This document shows positions 10,272-21,074 of a stretch of 64,000 nt of DNA, in pieces. A program made the position numbers and the translations under genes. The notes under the pieces were generated by a model, which saw nothing but the letters and a program-made list of their open reading frames with translations, was not told the DNA's origin and did no database searches. The stretch is from Halomonas alimentaria (lineage in GTDB: Bacteria; Pseudomonadota; Gammaproteobacteria; Pseudomonadales; Halomonadaceae). Position 1 is the first letter of the stretch. Every line of letters starts with the position of its first letter. The stretch is taken from assembly GCF_009902005.1 (NCBI RefSeq), contig NZ_WUTT01000001.1:3070829-3134828 (forward strand), read 5' to 3'.

Positions 10272-11504
10272 ATGGTTGATACATCACTTATCTTGCTCGG
10301 TGTGGTCATGTTCACCGTGGTCGTGATCGGCCTGGTGCTGATCATCCTGGCCGCCCGCAGCAGGCTGGTCAGCACCGGTGACGTGCAGATCGAGGTCAAC
10401 GGTGATCCCGAAAACACCATCACCACCCAGGCCGGGGGCAAGCTGCTCAACACCCTGGCCGCCAACGGCATCTTTCTCTCCTCCGCCTGCGGCGGCGGTG
10501 GCTCCTGTGCGCAGTGCAAGTGTCGTGTGGAGGAGGGCGGCGGTGCCATCCTGCCCACCGAGGAGTCCCACTTCACCATGCGCGAGAAGAAGGAGGGCTG
10601 GCGTCTCTCCTGCCAGGTGCCGGTGAAGCAGGACATGAAGATCGAGGTCCCCGAGGAGGTCTTCGGCGTCAAGAAGTGGGAATGCGAGGTCATCGAGAAC
10701 CCCAACGTCGCCACCTTCATCAAGGAGCTCAACCTCAAGCTGCCCGAGGGTGAGGAAGTCGCCTTCCGCGCCGGTGGTTATGTGCAGCTGGTGGCGCCGC
10801 CCTACGACATCGCCTTCAAGGATTTCGACATCGAGGAGGAGTACCGGGGCGATTGGGAGAAGTTCGGCCTGTTCAACATCTCCCACAAGAACAACGAGGA
10901 GGTCATCCGCGCCTACTCCATGGCGAACTACCCGGAAGAGAAGGGCATCCTCAAGTTCAACATCCGTATCGCCACTCCGCCGCCCAACACCGATCACCCC
11001 CCGGGCCTGATGTCCACCTACGTCTTCAGTCTGAAGCCGGGTGACAAGGTCACCGTGATGGGGCCCTTCGGCGAATTCTTCGCCAAGGACACCGATGCCG
11101 AGATGGTCTTCGTCGGTGGTGGTGCCGGCATGGCGCCGATGCGCAGCCACATCTTCGACCAGCTCAAGCGCCTCAACTCCAAACGCAAGATCTCCTTCTG
11201 GTACGGTGCGCGCTCCTGGCGCGAGACCTTCTACAACGAGGAGTATGACAAGCTGGCCGAGGAGCACGACAACTTCGAGTGGCACCTGGCGCTGTCCGAC
11301 CCGCAGCCCGAGGACAACTGGGAAGGCCCCACTGGCTTCATCCACAACGTCCTCTACGAGAACTACCTCAAGGACCACCCGGCCCCCGAGGACTGCGAGT
11401 ACTACATGTGCGGGCCGCCCATGATGAACGCCTCCGTGATCAAGCTGCTGCTCGATCTCGGGGTGGAGCCCGAGAACATCCTACTGGACGACTTCGGCGG
11501 ATGA
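10272..11504 (+). CDS. nqrF: Na+-NQR subunit F (NADH dehydrogenase)
   Basis: Electron-input subunit: oxidises NADH and passes electrons through FAD and a 2Fe-2S cluster. The 410-aa product has an N-terminal helix (about 5-28). A plant-ferredoxin-type domain follows with Cys73, Cys79, Cys82 and Cys114. The ferredoxin-reductase FAD/NAD domain includes [22 protein letters not shown] and YYMCGPPMM, and the protein ends in the family-typical LLDDFGG. It is the last structural gene of the operon. A GC-rich hairpin follows, and apbE, which often stands here in other genomes, is absent. Confidence 0.97.
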   Translation: MVDTSLILLGVVMFTVVVIGLVLIILAARSRLVSTGDVQIEVNGDPENTITTQAGGKLLNTLAANGIFLSSACGGGGSCAQCKCRVEEGGGAILPTEESHFTMREKKEGWRLSCQVPVKQDMKIEVPEEVFGVKKWECEVIENPNVATFIKELNLKLPEGEEVAFRAGGYVQLVAPPYDIAFKDFDIEEEYRGDWEKFGLFNISHKNNEEVIRAYSMANYPEEKGILKFNIRIATPPPNTDHPPGLMSTYVFSLKPGDKVTVMGPFGEFFAKDTDAEMVFVGGGAGMAPMRSHIFDQLKRLNSKRKISFWYGARSWRETFYNEEYDKLAEEHDNFEWHLALSDPQPEDNWEGPTGFIHNVLYENYLKDHPAPEDCEYYMCGPPMMNASVIKLLLDLGVEPENILLDDFGG

Positions 11505-11527
11505 TCCCACTCGCCGTCAGGCGGCAA

Positions 11528-11555
11528 CGGGGGCCGGCCAAGAGGCCGGCCCCCG
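11528..11555 (+). terminator. GC-rich hairpin after nqrF
   Basis: A 12-bp perfect stem (11528-11539 with 11544-11555) with the loop AAGA. There is no U-run, so termination may be partial and would allow read-through to nqrM. Confidence 0.5.
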
Positions 11556-11713
11556 CTGTATGGGGCATATCGGTCGTATCGCTCGGCCACCTCCCGGAAC
11601 GCGCGGCGCCATACATTGTCCCTAGTAAAGTTAATTGGCTCTAGGGCATAGAAAGAGACGAATCCGGGAATTCGCCCCGCACATCCGGGGCACCCACCCA
11701 AGGAGAGATCCTG

Positions 11714-11968
11714 ATGACTATCTGGCTTATCGCCTTCGCCTTCATGCTGCTGATCATGGCCGCCATGGCCGTCGGCGTGATCATGGGTCGCAAGCCCATC
11801 GCCGGCTCCTGCGGCGGCCTCAACCAGCTCGGCCTCAAGGATGGCTGCGAGATCTGTGGCGGCAAGGACGAGGTGTGCGAGGAGGAGAATCGCAAGGCCG
11901 GCAGTGCCCGTCGCCGCAGCGACGAGAGCCGCGGCGCCGACCTGGGGTATGACGCCAGCCGTCGCTGA
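11714..11968 (+). CDS. nqrM: Na+-NQR maturation protein NqrM (DUF539)
   Basis: Small membrane protein needed for NQR assembly, thought to deliver iron to the NqrD/NqrE centre. The 84-aa product has an N-terminal transmembrane helix (about 3-24). The family Cys cluster follows: GSCGGLNQLGLKDGC, EICGG, EVC, four Cys in all. The C-terminal tail is charged and variable. A strong AAGGAGAG ribosome binding site precedes the ATG. The gene is 209 nt downstream of nqrF, where other genomes usually have apbE in between. Confidence 0.93.
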   Translation: MTIWLIAFAFMLLIMAAMAVGVIMGRKPIAGSCGGLNQLGLKDGCEICGGKDEVCEEENRKAGSARRRSDESRGADLGYDASRR

Positions 11969-11996
11969 TCATGTAGGCCGTCTTGCCCAGTTGCTT

Positions 11997-12030
11997 GGCC
12001 CCCGGTTGCGAAAGCCACCGGGGGCCTTCT
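11997..12030 (+). terminator. Terminator of nqrM
   Basis: A 10-bp perfect stem GGCCCCCGGT/ACCGGGGGCC (11997-12006, 12017-12026) is followed by TTCT. It stands between convergent nqrM and the DUF488 gene. Confidence 0.75.
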
Positions 12031-12040
12031 CGTCTGAAGG

Positions 12041-12478
12041 CTACGGGTTGCGATCGTCCCGCAGCTCGTGAGCGAAGCAGGGCGGTGAGGCGGGTTCCGT
12101 ATCCGCCGCATCCTCCTCGCGCAGGGCGAAGAGCAGCCACTCCTTAAGTATCGGCAGGGGCGAGGCATCGAGATCGCGCTCGGCGGTCAGCAGCGTAAGT
12201 CCCCCACGCTGACGGACCTGGCGCATCAGCGGGAGCAGACGCTCGGGGTGGTCGCGTAGTTCGCCGCGATAGCGGACAGCGAACACGGTCGGGCTAATCT
12301 CTGCCTGCTGGTACTGGCGCCGCAGCGCCGGGCTAGGTGAGGCATCGCGATACCAGTCGTCAAGCGAAAGCGCTTCCCGGGAACGCCCTCGGGGCCAGAG
12401 TCGATCCACCAACACCCGTGCACCATCATGGGGCTCGGCGGGCTGGGCGATGCCCTTGATCTCGATGTGATAGCTCAT
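12041..12478 (-). CDS. DUF488 family protein (YeaO-like)
   Basis: Uncharacterised cytoplasmic protein of 145 aa. The family signature RVLVDRLWPRG is at about residues 21-31, followed by the conserved pattern around RYRGEL and LLPLMRQVR. No catalytic role is established for this family; some members lie near heme or stress genes. A GAGGAGG ribosome binding site supports the start. It is convergent with nqrM, and the downstream peptidase/TPR gene is about 40 nt further upstream on the same strand. Confidence 0.85.
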   Translation of the reverse strand: MSYHIEIKGIAQPAEPHDGARVLVDRLWPRGRSREALSLDDWYRDASPSPALRRQYQQAEISPTVFAVRYRGELRDHPERLLPLMRQVRQRGGLTLLTAERDLDASPLPILKEWLLFALREEDAADTEPASPPCFAHELRDDRNP

Positions 12479-12517
12479 GCACTCCTCCTCGCTTCCTCAC
12501 CCCTCACTTCTCACCCC

Positions 12518-13507
12518 TCACTCCTTACGAACCCGCTCCAGCGCCTCGCGGCTGCGTTCCTGCCAGCGCCCGGGCAGCGCCGCGGCGCGCTCGAGAGCCT
12601 CCAGGGCCTCGGCTCTGTGTTCCGCCGATTCGAGGGCGAGACCCAGGTTGAGCCAGGCCGGGGCGAGGCTGGCATCCGCCGCTACCGCATCCCGGAAGGC
12701 GCTAATGGCGCCCTCGAGATCCGCGGCGGTGTGGCGCGCGTTACCCAGTGCGAAGTGTGCCATGGCGTGGTCGGGGAAACGGCTTGAGAGTGCCTCCCAG
12801 GCGGGCAGCGCCGCCTCGGCCCCGCGGACTCCCTCGAAGTCGCCGATGGCCTGCAGGGCGGCCTGGGGGGAGATGGTGGCCGGTAGTTCCCCCGGTGACA
12901 GCGCCACGAAGGCCCAGCGGTCGCTGCGCGCCCAGGTGGCGTCGAAGGGGCGGAAGGACTCCACCCGCTGGGCCTCCATGCCGCTATGCAGGATCATCTC
13001 CCGGGCCTCCAGGTCGTAGCCGATGGCCACGGCATAGTGCCACACGGGCCAGGCGGGCAGTGACAGGTTCTGCATCACCACCACCGGGTGGCCGGCATCG
13101 ATCTCGGTCAACAGGGCATCGAGGCGGCCTTCGATCACGAAGGGGATCCGCCCTTGACGGCGCACCGTGGCCAGCATCTCGGGCTGTACGCTGCCTTCGC
13201 GACCGGGGGTGAAGACCTGGGGAATCAGGCTGTCGACGTCGGTCTCGACACCGTCGTGCTGCAGCGCCATGGCAAGGGAGGCCGGCCCGCACTGGTAGTC
13301 GCGCTGGCCATGGAAGGGGACATCATCGAGCAGCACCCGGGGTGCCACGGCCGCTCGGGTGGTGTCATCGAGGCGGGGTGCCGAGGCACAGCCGGCGAGC
13401 ATCAGCAGCATCAGCAGCATCAGCACCAACGCAAGAACGCCCGCTGGGCGGGCGTTCCTGTCGCTGGTCGGCTGCCGTTCAAGGCAGTCGATCATGCTGG
13501 CACCCAT
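12518..13507 (-). CDS. C39-like cysteine peptidase lipoprotein with TPR (PA2778 family)
   Basis: Predicted exported lipoprotein of 329 aa. A hydrophobic signal segment ends in the lipobox LAGC at about residue 40. A papain-fold C39-like domain (about 60-200) follows with the active Cys in QCGPASLAMAL and the His in VWHYAVAIGYD. The C-terminal half holds tetratricopeptide repeats (HFALGNARHTAADLEGA, PAWLNLGLALESAEHRAEA). Proteins of this architecture pair with a small PA2779-like partner, as here, where that gene ends exactly where this one begins. The real start may be the internal ATG four codons on (MIDCLERQ). The substrate is unknown; no ABC exporter for bacteriocin processing is nearby. 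Confidence 0.88.
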   Translation of the reverse strand: MGASMIDCLERQPTSDRNARPAGVLALVLMLLMLLMLAGCASAPRLDDTTRAAVAPRVLLDDVPFHGQRDYQCGPASLAMALQHDGVETDVDSLIPQVFTPGREGSVQPEMLATVRRQGRIPFVIEGRLDALLTEIDAGHPVVVMQNLSLPAWPVWHYAVAIGYDLEAREMILHSGMEAQRVESFRPFDATWARSDRWAFVALSPGELPATISPQAALQAIGDFEGVRGAEAALPAWEALSSRFPDHAMAHFALGNARHTAADLEGAISAFRDAVAADASLAPAWLNLGLALESAEHRAEALEALERAAALPGRWQERSREALERVRKE

Positions 13508-13903
13508 TCAGCGAGTGAAGGGGAAGACGTTGGTCAGGCCGAGGATATCGGTCACCAGCAGGATCACGAAGACGGCGAACAGTGCGCCGACCACGCTGGC
13601 ACCGGCGGGCATCTGGTCGAGACGCTCGGCCATCTGGGCGGCTTCGGCGTCGGAGAGGGCGGCGACACGGGCCTCGACTTCGGCGGGGTCCACACCCTGG
13701 GCGACCAGCTGGTCGCGAACGTCATCCCGTGCGAGTACGGCGTGAATCCGCTCGCGATCGGACTGGGCGCGCTCGGCGGAGAGGGCGTCCTGGGTGGTGA
13801 TCATGCCGCCGGCGGGTGCGGGGGCGGCGGCGACCGGCAGGCTGCCCAGCACCAGGGCGGCGATCAGCAGCGGGCTGAGGAAACGGCAGATCTTCTTCAT
13901 CAT
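13508..13903 (-). CDS. PA2779 family small membrane protein
   Basis: 131-aa secreted or inner-membrane protein with a signal peptide (LIAALVLGSLPVAAAPAPA) and a charged central helix rich in AEVEARVAALSDAEAAQMAERL. A C-terminal transmembrane segment runs VVGALFAVFVILLVTDILG. It is the conserved partner of the C39 peptidase lipoprotein immediately downstream (no gap). An AAGGAA ribosome binding site precedes two adjacent ATGs; either could be used. The function is unknown. Confidence 0.85.
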   Translation of the reverse strand: MMKKICRFLSPLLIAALVLGSLPVAAAPAPAGGMITTQDALSAERAQSDRERIHAVLARDDVRDQLVAQGVDPAEVEARVAALSDAEAAQMAERLDQMPAGASVVGALFAVFVILLVTDILGLTNVFPFTR

Positions 13904-13997
13904 GTCGGTGTTCCTTCTTCTTCGAGTGGGCTTCCGGCTCCAGGATGATCCACGCGTCGCGTCCGGCGAGTGTGTGGCGTCACGATGATGCTTGCCC

Positions 13998-14003
13998 AGT
14001 ATA
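13998..14003 (-). promoter_or_regulatory. Possible -10 box for the PA2779-C39 operon
   Basis: TATACT on the minus strand about 95 nt upstream of the PA2779-like gene, in an AT-richer patch between it and the holA stop. No convincing -35 was found. Confidence 0.3.
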
Positions 14004-14053
14004 GGACGAAATGGCGTTCGATTTCATACCCTTGCCCGTCAACGAATGGGAAC

Positions 14054-15112
14054 TCAGCCGATTCGGTAGGAGGAGGGCAGTTCGGCGAGCAGGCCGCGGC
14101 CGCCGGCGAGGGTCAGCGCCAGGTCGTGGAGGCCGTCCTGTAGCGGCAGGGCGGCGGCACCCTTGATGGAGAGGTCCAGGCGCTGGGCGAACAGCAGCAG
14201 CTTGTGCAGGCGCTTCACCGGTAGGCGACCGAGGGCCTGCTGGTAGGCGGGGCGGCGTTTCTCGAAGATGCTGGGTTTCTGGGCCTTGCAGGCGTGGTCG
14301 AAGCTCTGGCCCTGGTCGAGATGCTGATGCAGCGAGAGCAGGGTGCGCAGCTCCCGAGTCAGGGCCCACAGCACGATGGGGGGCTCCACGCCTTCGCCGG
14401 CGAGGCCGGCCATGATGCGAGCGACCCGAGAGCGTTCGCCCTTGAGGCAGGCATCCACCAGGGTGAAGACGTCGAAGCGGGCGCTGTCCTCCACGCCGCC
14501 GGCGACATCCCGCGGCCCGACCCGGCTGCCCTGGGGTAGCAGCAGGGCAAGCTTCTGCAGCTCCTGGTCGGCGGCCAGCAGGTTGCCTTCGGTGCGTTCA
14601 CCCAGCAGGCGTGCGGCGTCCAGGTCGAGGTTGAGGCCGTGGCGAGTGGCGCGGTCGCGCAGCCAGAACCCCAGCCGCGAGACGTCCACCGGCCACACCT
14701 GCACGAAGAGTCCCGCCTTGTCGAGGGCCTGGAACCAGGCGCTCTTCTGCTGGCGGAAGTCGAGCTTGCCCATGGCCAAAAGCAGTACGTTGTCGCTGCC
14801 CTTCATCTCCTCGGCGTAGGCCCTGAGGGCCTTGGCGCCCTCCTGGCCCAGGTTGCTGCCGGACAGGCGCAGCTCGATCAGCTTGGCACTGGTGAACAGC
14901 GACAGGCTGGCCGACGCCTCGTGCAGGCGCCCCCAGGCGAAATTGCCCTCCACGTGCAGGATCTCGCGCTCCTCGATGCCGCGCTCGCGGGCAGCGGCGC
15001 GCACGGCGTCGCAGGCTTCCATATGCTGCAACGGTTCTTCGCCGGCGACGATCACCACCGGTGGCAGCTTCTTCGCCAGGGCATCGGCCAGTTTATCTGG
15101 GAAGACTTTCAA
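14054..15112 (-). CDS. holA: DNA polymerase III delta subunit
   Basis: Clamp-loader wrench subunit that opens the beta sliding clamp; cytoplasmic, part of the replisome. The 352-aa length and N-terminus MKVFPDKLADALAKKLPPVVIVAGEEPLQHME are typical. The AAA+-like fold lacks a P-loop, as expected for delta. The C-terminal collar region includes KRLHKLLLFAQRLDLSIKG. It is the third gene of leuS-lptE-holA. Unlike the usual tight spacing, 156 nt holding structured repeat copy A separate it from lptE. Confidence 0.95.
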   Translation of the reverse strand: MKVFPDKLADALAKKLPPVVIVAGEEPLQHMEACDAVRAAARERGIEEREILHVEGNFAWGRLHEASASLSLFTSAKLIELRLSGSNLGQEGAKALRAYAEEMKGSDNVLLLAMGKLDFRQQKSAWFQALDKAGLFVQVWPVDVSRLGFWLRDRATRHGLNLDLDAARLLGERTEGNLLAADQELQKLALLLPQGSRVGPRDVAGGVEDSARFDVFTLVDACLKGERSRVARIMAGLAGEGVEPPIVLWALTRELRTLLSLHQHLDQGQSFDHACKAQKPSIFEKRRPAYQQALGRLPVKRLHKLLLFAQRLDLSIKGAAALPLQDGLHDLALTLAGGRGLLAELPSSYRIG

Positions 15113-15132
15113 CGAGTGTATCCTTTGCCAAC

Positions 15133-15242
15133 GGGGCTGATCCGGGGACAGGTCTGCGAGGAGGCGCTGTGAACCCCTCCCTGGGCGCTACCGATGCCAT
15201 CCCTGGCATAGGACCTCCTCTCCGACCTGTCCCCGGCGCCCC
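15133..15242 (-). repeat. Structured intergenic repeat, copy A
   Basis: 110-bp element on the minus strand, sense to lptE and holA; it ends 20 nt before the holA start and begins 26 nt after the lptE stop. Outer stem P1 is GGGGC/GCCCC, P2 is GGGACAGGTC/GACCTGTCCC, P3 is GAGGAGG/CCTCCTC. P4 is ATGCCA-GGGA-TGGCAT with a GNRA-type tetraloop, and the P5 arms are CCC/GGG. Compared with copy C, the arms of P2, P4 and P5 differ by paired changes. Confidence 0.9.
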
Positions 15243-15268
15243 TCTCCCGGTATCTCAAGCTTTGGAAT

Positions 15269-15748
15269 CTATAGTGAGCGCAGCTGCTCGATCAGCTGGC
15301 GCACGGCTTCCTCGAGCAGCGCCTCCCGAGCCTCGTCGCGGCGCTGCTCGCGGCCCAGCAGGTCGCCATCATCCACGCTGTAGCCGCGGCTGACCTCGAG
15401 GCGCTGCTGGTCGAGCAGATAGGCACCATCGGCGCGCTGCACCGAGAAGGGGGCGGCGAGGTGCATCTCCTCGTCGCGGGGGCCGGAGTCCAGCACGCTC
15501 AGGCGGCGCTGGCGGAACTCGGGTTGGCCCAGATTGAGAATCAGCCCGGCGCCGTCATGCACCCGGGTTCCGGCAGCCGTCAGGCGCCGTTCGGCGAGCC
15601 GCGCCAGGTCGCTGTCGGGCCCCACCAGGGCGAGCTCGCTCAGCGGTGCCGAGGGGGTATCGAGGCCGCGCAGGCGAAAGCCGCAGCCGGCGAGGGCCAG
15701 GCCGGCACCGCCGACGAGGCCCAGGGTAAGGAAGGTGCGTCGCTGCAT
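15269..15748 (-). CDS. lptE: LPS-assembly lipoprotein LptE
   Basis: Outer-membrane lipoprotein that plugs and assembles the LptD translocon for lipopolysaccharide insertion. The 159-aa product has a lipoprotein signal with lipobox LALAGC (Cys21) followed by GFRLRG, the conserved start of mature LptE. ATG 15748 with the ribosome binding site AGGGAG 6-7 nt upstream is chosen over a much longer frame that runs back inside leuS. It sits 26 nt downstream of leuS, as in Escherichia coli. Confidence 0.94.
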   Translation of the reverse strand: MQRRTFLTLGLVGGAGLALAGCGFRLRGLDTPSAPLSELALVGPDSDLARLAERRLTAAGTRVHDGAGLILNLGQPEFRQRRLSVLDSGPRDEEMHLAAPFSVQRADGAYLLDQQRLEVSRGYSVDDGDLLGREQRRDEAREALLEEAVRQLIEQLRSL

Positions 15749-15774
15749 GGGTCGCTCCCTGTGTCGTGGCGGGG

Positions 15775-19099
<3,325 letters not shown>

Positions 19100-19128
19100 C
19101 GCCGCGGTGGTCCCAAGGGGATGGGCTG

Positions 19129-19464
19129 TCAGCGTCGGCAGTCCATCCTCATGCAAAAGTCGCTATGTACCTGTCGCAGGGCCGTCTGGGTTAGGCGGCC
19201 GAAGTGCTTGGCGACAAGTGATTCGTTCAGCGTGTAGACCTTGCCAGTGCGAACCCAGCTCGGTTTTGGCAGTTGACCTTGCTGCATGTGTGACGGGTCG
19301 AGAGCGACGGCTTGGGTATGCTGCTGGCGGGAAGTGATGGCAAGGCATGGGAAGTCGCCTCTCTCGTCCGGCGCGCCTAACAGCACCACGGGCCGTCGTT
19401 TATGACTGGTAAGGTCCGTGTAGGGAAACGGGATCAGGACGATATCGCCCGGCTCAAGCGTCAT
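19129..19464 (-). CDS. PemK/MazF-family toxin
   Basis: 111-aa protein beginning MTLEPGDIVLIPFPYTDL, the start of the PemK/MazF barrel, followed by the core KRRPVVLLG and CLAITSR. MazF relatives are ribosome-independent or -associated mRNA endonucleases. ATG 19464 overlaps the last 11 nt of the upstream antitoxin gene, the usual coupling of a type II toxin-antitoxin pair; a longer frame upstream lies inside the antitoxin. The C-terminus (CMRMDCRR) is longer than a minimal MazF. Activity is inferred from family only. Confidence 0.85.
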   Translation of the reverse strand: MTLEPGDIVLIPFPYTDLTSHKRRPVVLLGAPDERGDFPCLAITSRQQHTQAVALDPSHMQQGQLPKPSWVRTGKVYTLNESLVAKHFGRLTQTALRQVHSDFCMRMDCRR

Positions 19465-19648
19465 TCCATACCTCGTCTTCGGTGCTGTCCCAGTCGTTCG
19501 CGAGGCTGGTCTGCTGAGCCGCCATGAAGTTCTTCTGCTGCTCATTCTCCAGACGCTCGCGCAGGAAGTGCGCGAAGTCGAGGACCTCCTGCTGGCGGTC
19601 TTGAGGAAGGAGTCGTAGCTCTTCGATGATCTTCTCGGCAGTATCCAT
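19454..19648 (-). CDS. Antitoxin, DUF2281-like
   Basis: 64-aa acidic protein MDTAEKIIEELRLLPQDRQ, then EVLDFAHFLRERLE: the helix pattern of DUF2281/VapB-like antitoxins. The flexible acidic tail DWDSTEDEVWNDA probably binds the toxin. The ribosome binding site is GGGGAGAG. The gene ends inside the toxin start. An AT-rich inverted repeat just upstream overlaps its likely -10 box and could be an autoregulatory operator. Confidence 0.8.
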   Translation of the reverse strand: MDTAEKIIEELRLLPQDRQQEVLDFAHFLRERLENEQQKNFMAAQQTSLANDWDSTEDEVWNDA

Positions 19649-19674
19649 TTGGTATCTCTCCCCAGGCGTCGCAG

Positions 19675-19690
19675 ATACTTTTTTAGTATA
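19675..19690 (-). promoter_or_regulatory. Toxin-antitoxin promoter with inverted repeat
   Basis: ATACT (19675-19679), five T, AGTAT (19685-19689) form an inverted repeat. On the minus strand the right arm is also the -10 box TATACT (19685-19690), about 40 nt before the antitoxin start. The overlap fits repression by the TA complex. Confidence 0.45.
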
Positions 19691-19714
19691 TCACCTGGTG
19701 TGCGGGCCACTTTC

Positions 19715-21043
19715 CTAGAGCCACGCATCCATCAGCACTATTCCTGCCACTACCAGCGCGGAGAGGGCGGCGGCGTAGCCCAGGTTGTGGCGCATCATGC
19801 GTGTGCCGCTGACGCCGTAGCGGCCCTGCAGGGAAAGGTTGATGCCGGAGAGCGGCCCCACTGAGGTGCCTACCGCCCAGGCGGCCAGAGCGATGAAGGC
19901 GAACAGTGTCTGGCGGTCGCCCGAAAGCTCCAGCATCGAGGCCAGTACCGAGACGCCGATGATCGGATGCAACCCGACGACGGCGCTGGCCACGATGGCC
20001 AGGAAGCTGGCGACGGCCTGGGGGGCGGCGAAGTGCTCGAACAGTTGCCATTCGCTGCCCGTGGCGGCGGTGATGTAGGCCGATAGCCCCTGGGTGAGCA
20101 ACCCGGCGCAGAGGAACAGCGAGATCTCGCCGCGCATCGCCGGTAGCCGCTCCAGGGCATGGCCACGCACCCGCTGCAGGGTCCAGCGTGGGCCACGGGG
20201 CAGGTTGCTGGCCAGCGCCACGCCGGGCAGCAGGAAGGTGATGATGCTGACGATGGAGAGCCACGGGGTCAGTCCGTAGTGGAACAGCATCACCAGGCTC
20301 GCCATGGCCACCGGCATCAGCAGGCTCCTTGGCGACAGCGAGTAGCCTGCCACCGTGTCCAGATCGAAGCGTCGTGACAGATCGAGCAGCGACAGGGTGC
20401 CGGCGGCCAGCCCGAGGGGCAGGCCGAAGGCGAGGATGGTGGCATAGTTCATCTGCGGCGCCAGGGTCATCACCACACCCATGGAGGCGAAGAAGGGCGA
20501 CCACAATGCGGCGCTGGAGAGGCCGCGATTGAGGGCCAGCAGCTGCGGCAGGCTCATCTCGCCATGGCGACGCAGGCGGTCGCCGACCATGAACACCGTG
20601 GAGAGGTTGAGGATCGCGCCGAGCAGGTGGACCCCGAGCCAGGTGCTGGCAGTACCGCGTCGGCCGGTCAATGCGCTGCCCGGGGGCGGTGCATGCCCCT
20701 GGCGGGTGCCGATCAGGCCGATGAAGCTTACCCCGACCAGCATGGCGACCACGTAGCTGTTGCCATCCAGCAGATGTATCCAGGCGATCTCGGCGTCGTG
20801 GAACAGTGCCGCGGCAAGCAGCAGCGTTACCCCCAGTCCCGCCAGGATGGTCGCCTGGCGACGATTGCCGCGCTTCAAGTCGGGCCACAACAGGCCCACC
20901 GCCAGCCAGAAGGCGACGCTGACCACCGGCAGCGCCACGGGCAGCCCGGCCAGGCGCATGACCTGCAGGACCAGGCCGGCCAGTATCAGGCCTCCGGCGA
21001 AGGCATGGCGCAGGGGTGTCGGTGTGGCGTCCGGGGCGGGCAA
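19715..21043 (-). CDS. Multi-spanning membrane permease, unidentified
   Basis: 442-aa integral membrane protein with about 11-12 hydrophobic segments. The layout (two hydrophobic blocks, glycine/proline-rich loops such as SPFFASMGVVMTLAP and VVGLHPIIGVSVLASML) recalls the ion-transporter superfamily, but no specific family is recognised. The start is a TTG at 21043, chosen because a perfect AGGAGG lies 7-8 nt upstream and the longer frame runs into the LysR gene. It lies 31 nt downstream of that LysR gene on the same strand, so the two are probably co-transcribed. The substrate is unknown. Confidence 0.75.
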   Translation of the reverse strand: MPAPDATPTPLRHAFAGGLILAGLVLQVMRLAGLPVALPVVSVAFWLAVGLLWPDLKRGNRRQATILAGLGVTLLLAAALFHDAEIAWIHLLDGNSYVVAMLVGVSFIGLIGTRQGHAPPPGSALTGRRGTASTWLGVHLLGAILNLSTVFMVGDRLRRHGEMSLPQLLALNRGLSSAALWSPFFASMGVVMTLAPQMNYATILAFGLPLGLAAGTLSLLDLSRRFDLDTVAGYSLSPRSLLMPVAMASLVMLFHYGLTPWLSIVSIITFLLPGVALASNLPRGPRWTLQRVRGHALERLPAMRGEISLFLCAGLLTQGLSAYITAATGSEWQLFEHFAAPQAVASFLAIVASAVVGLHPIIGVSVLASMLELSGDRQTLFAFIALAAWAVGTSVGPLSGINLSLQGRYGVSGTRMMRHNLGYAAALSALVVAGIVLMDAWL

Positions 21044-21074
21044 GGGGTGACCTCCTGATGGGGAAATAAGCAGT

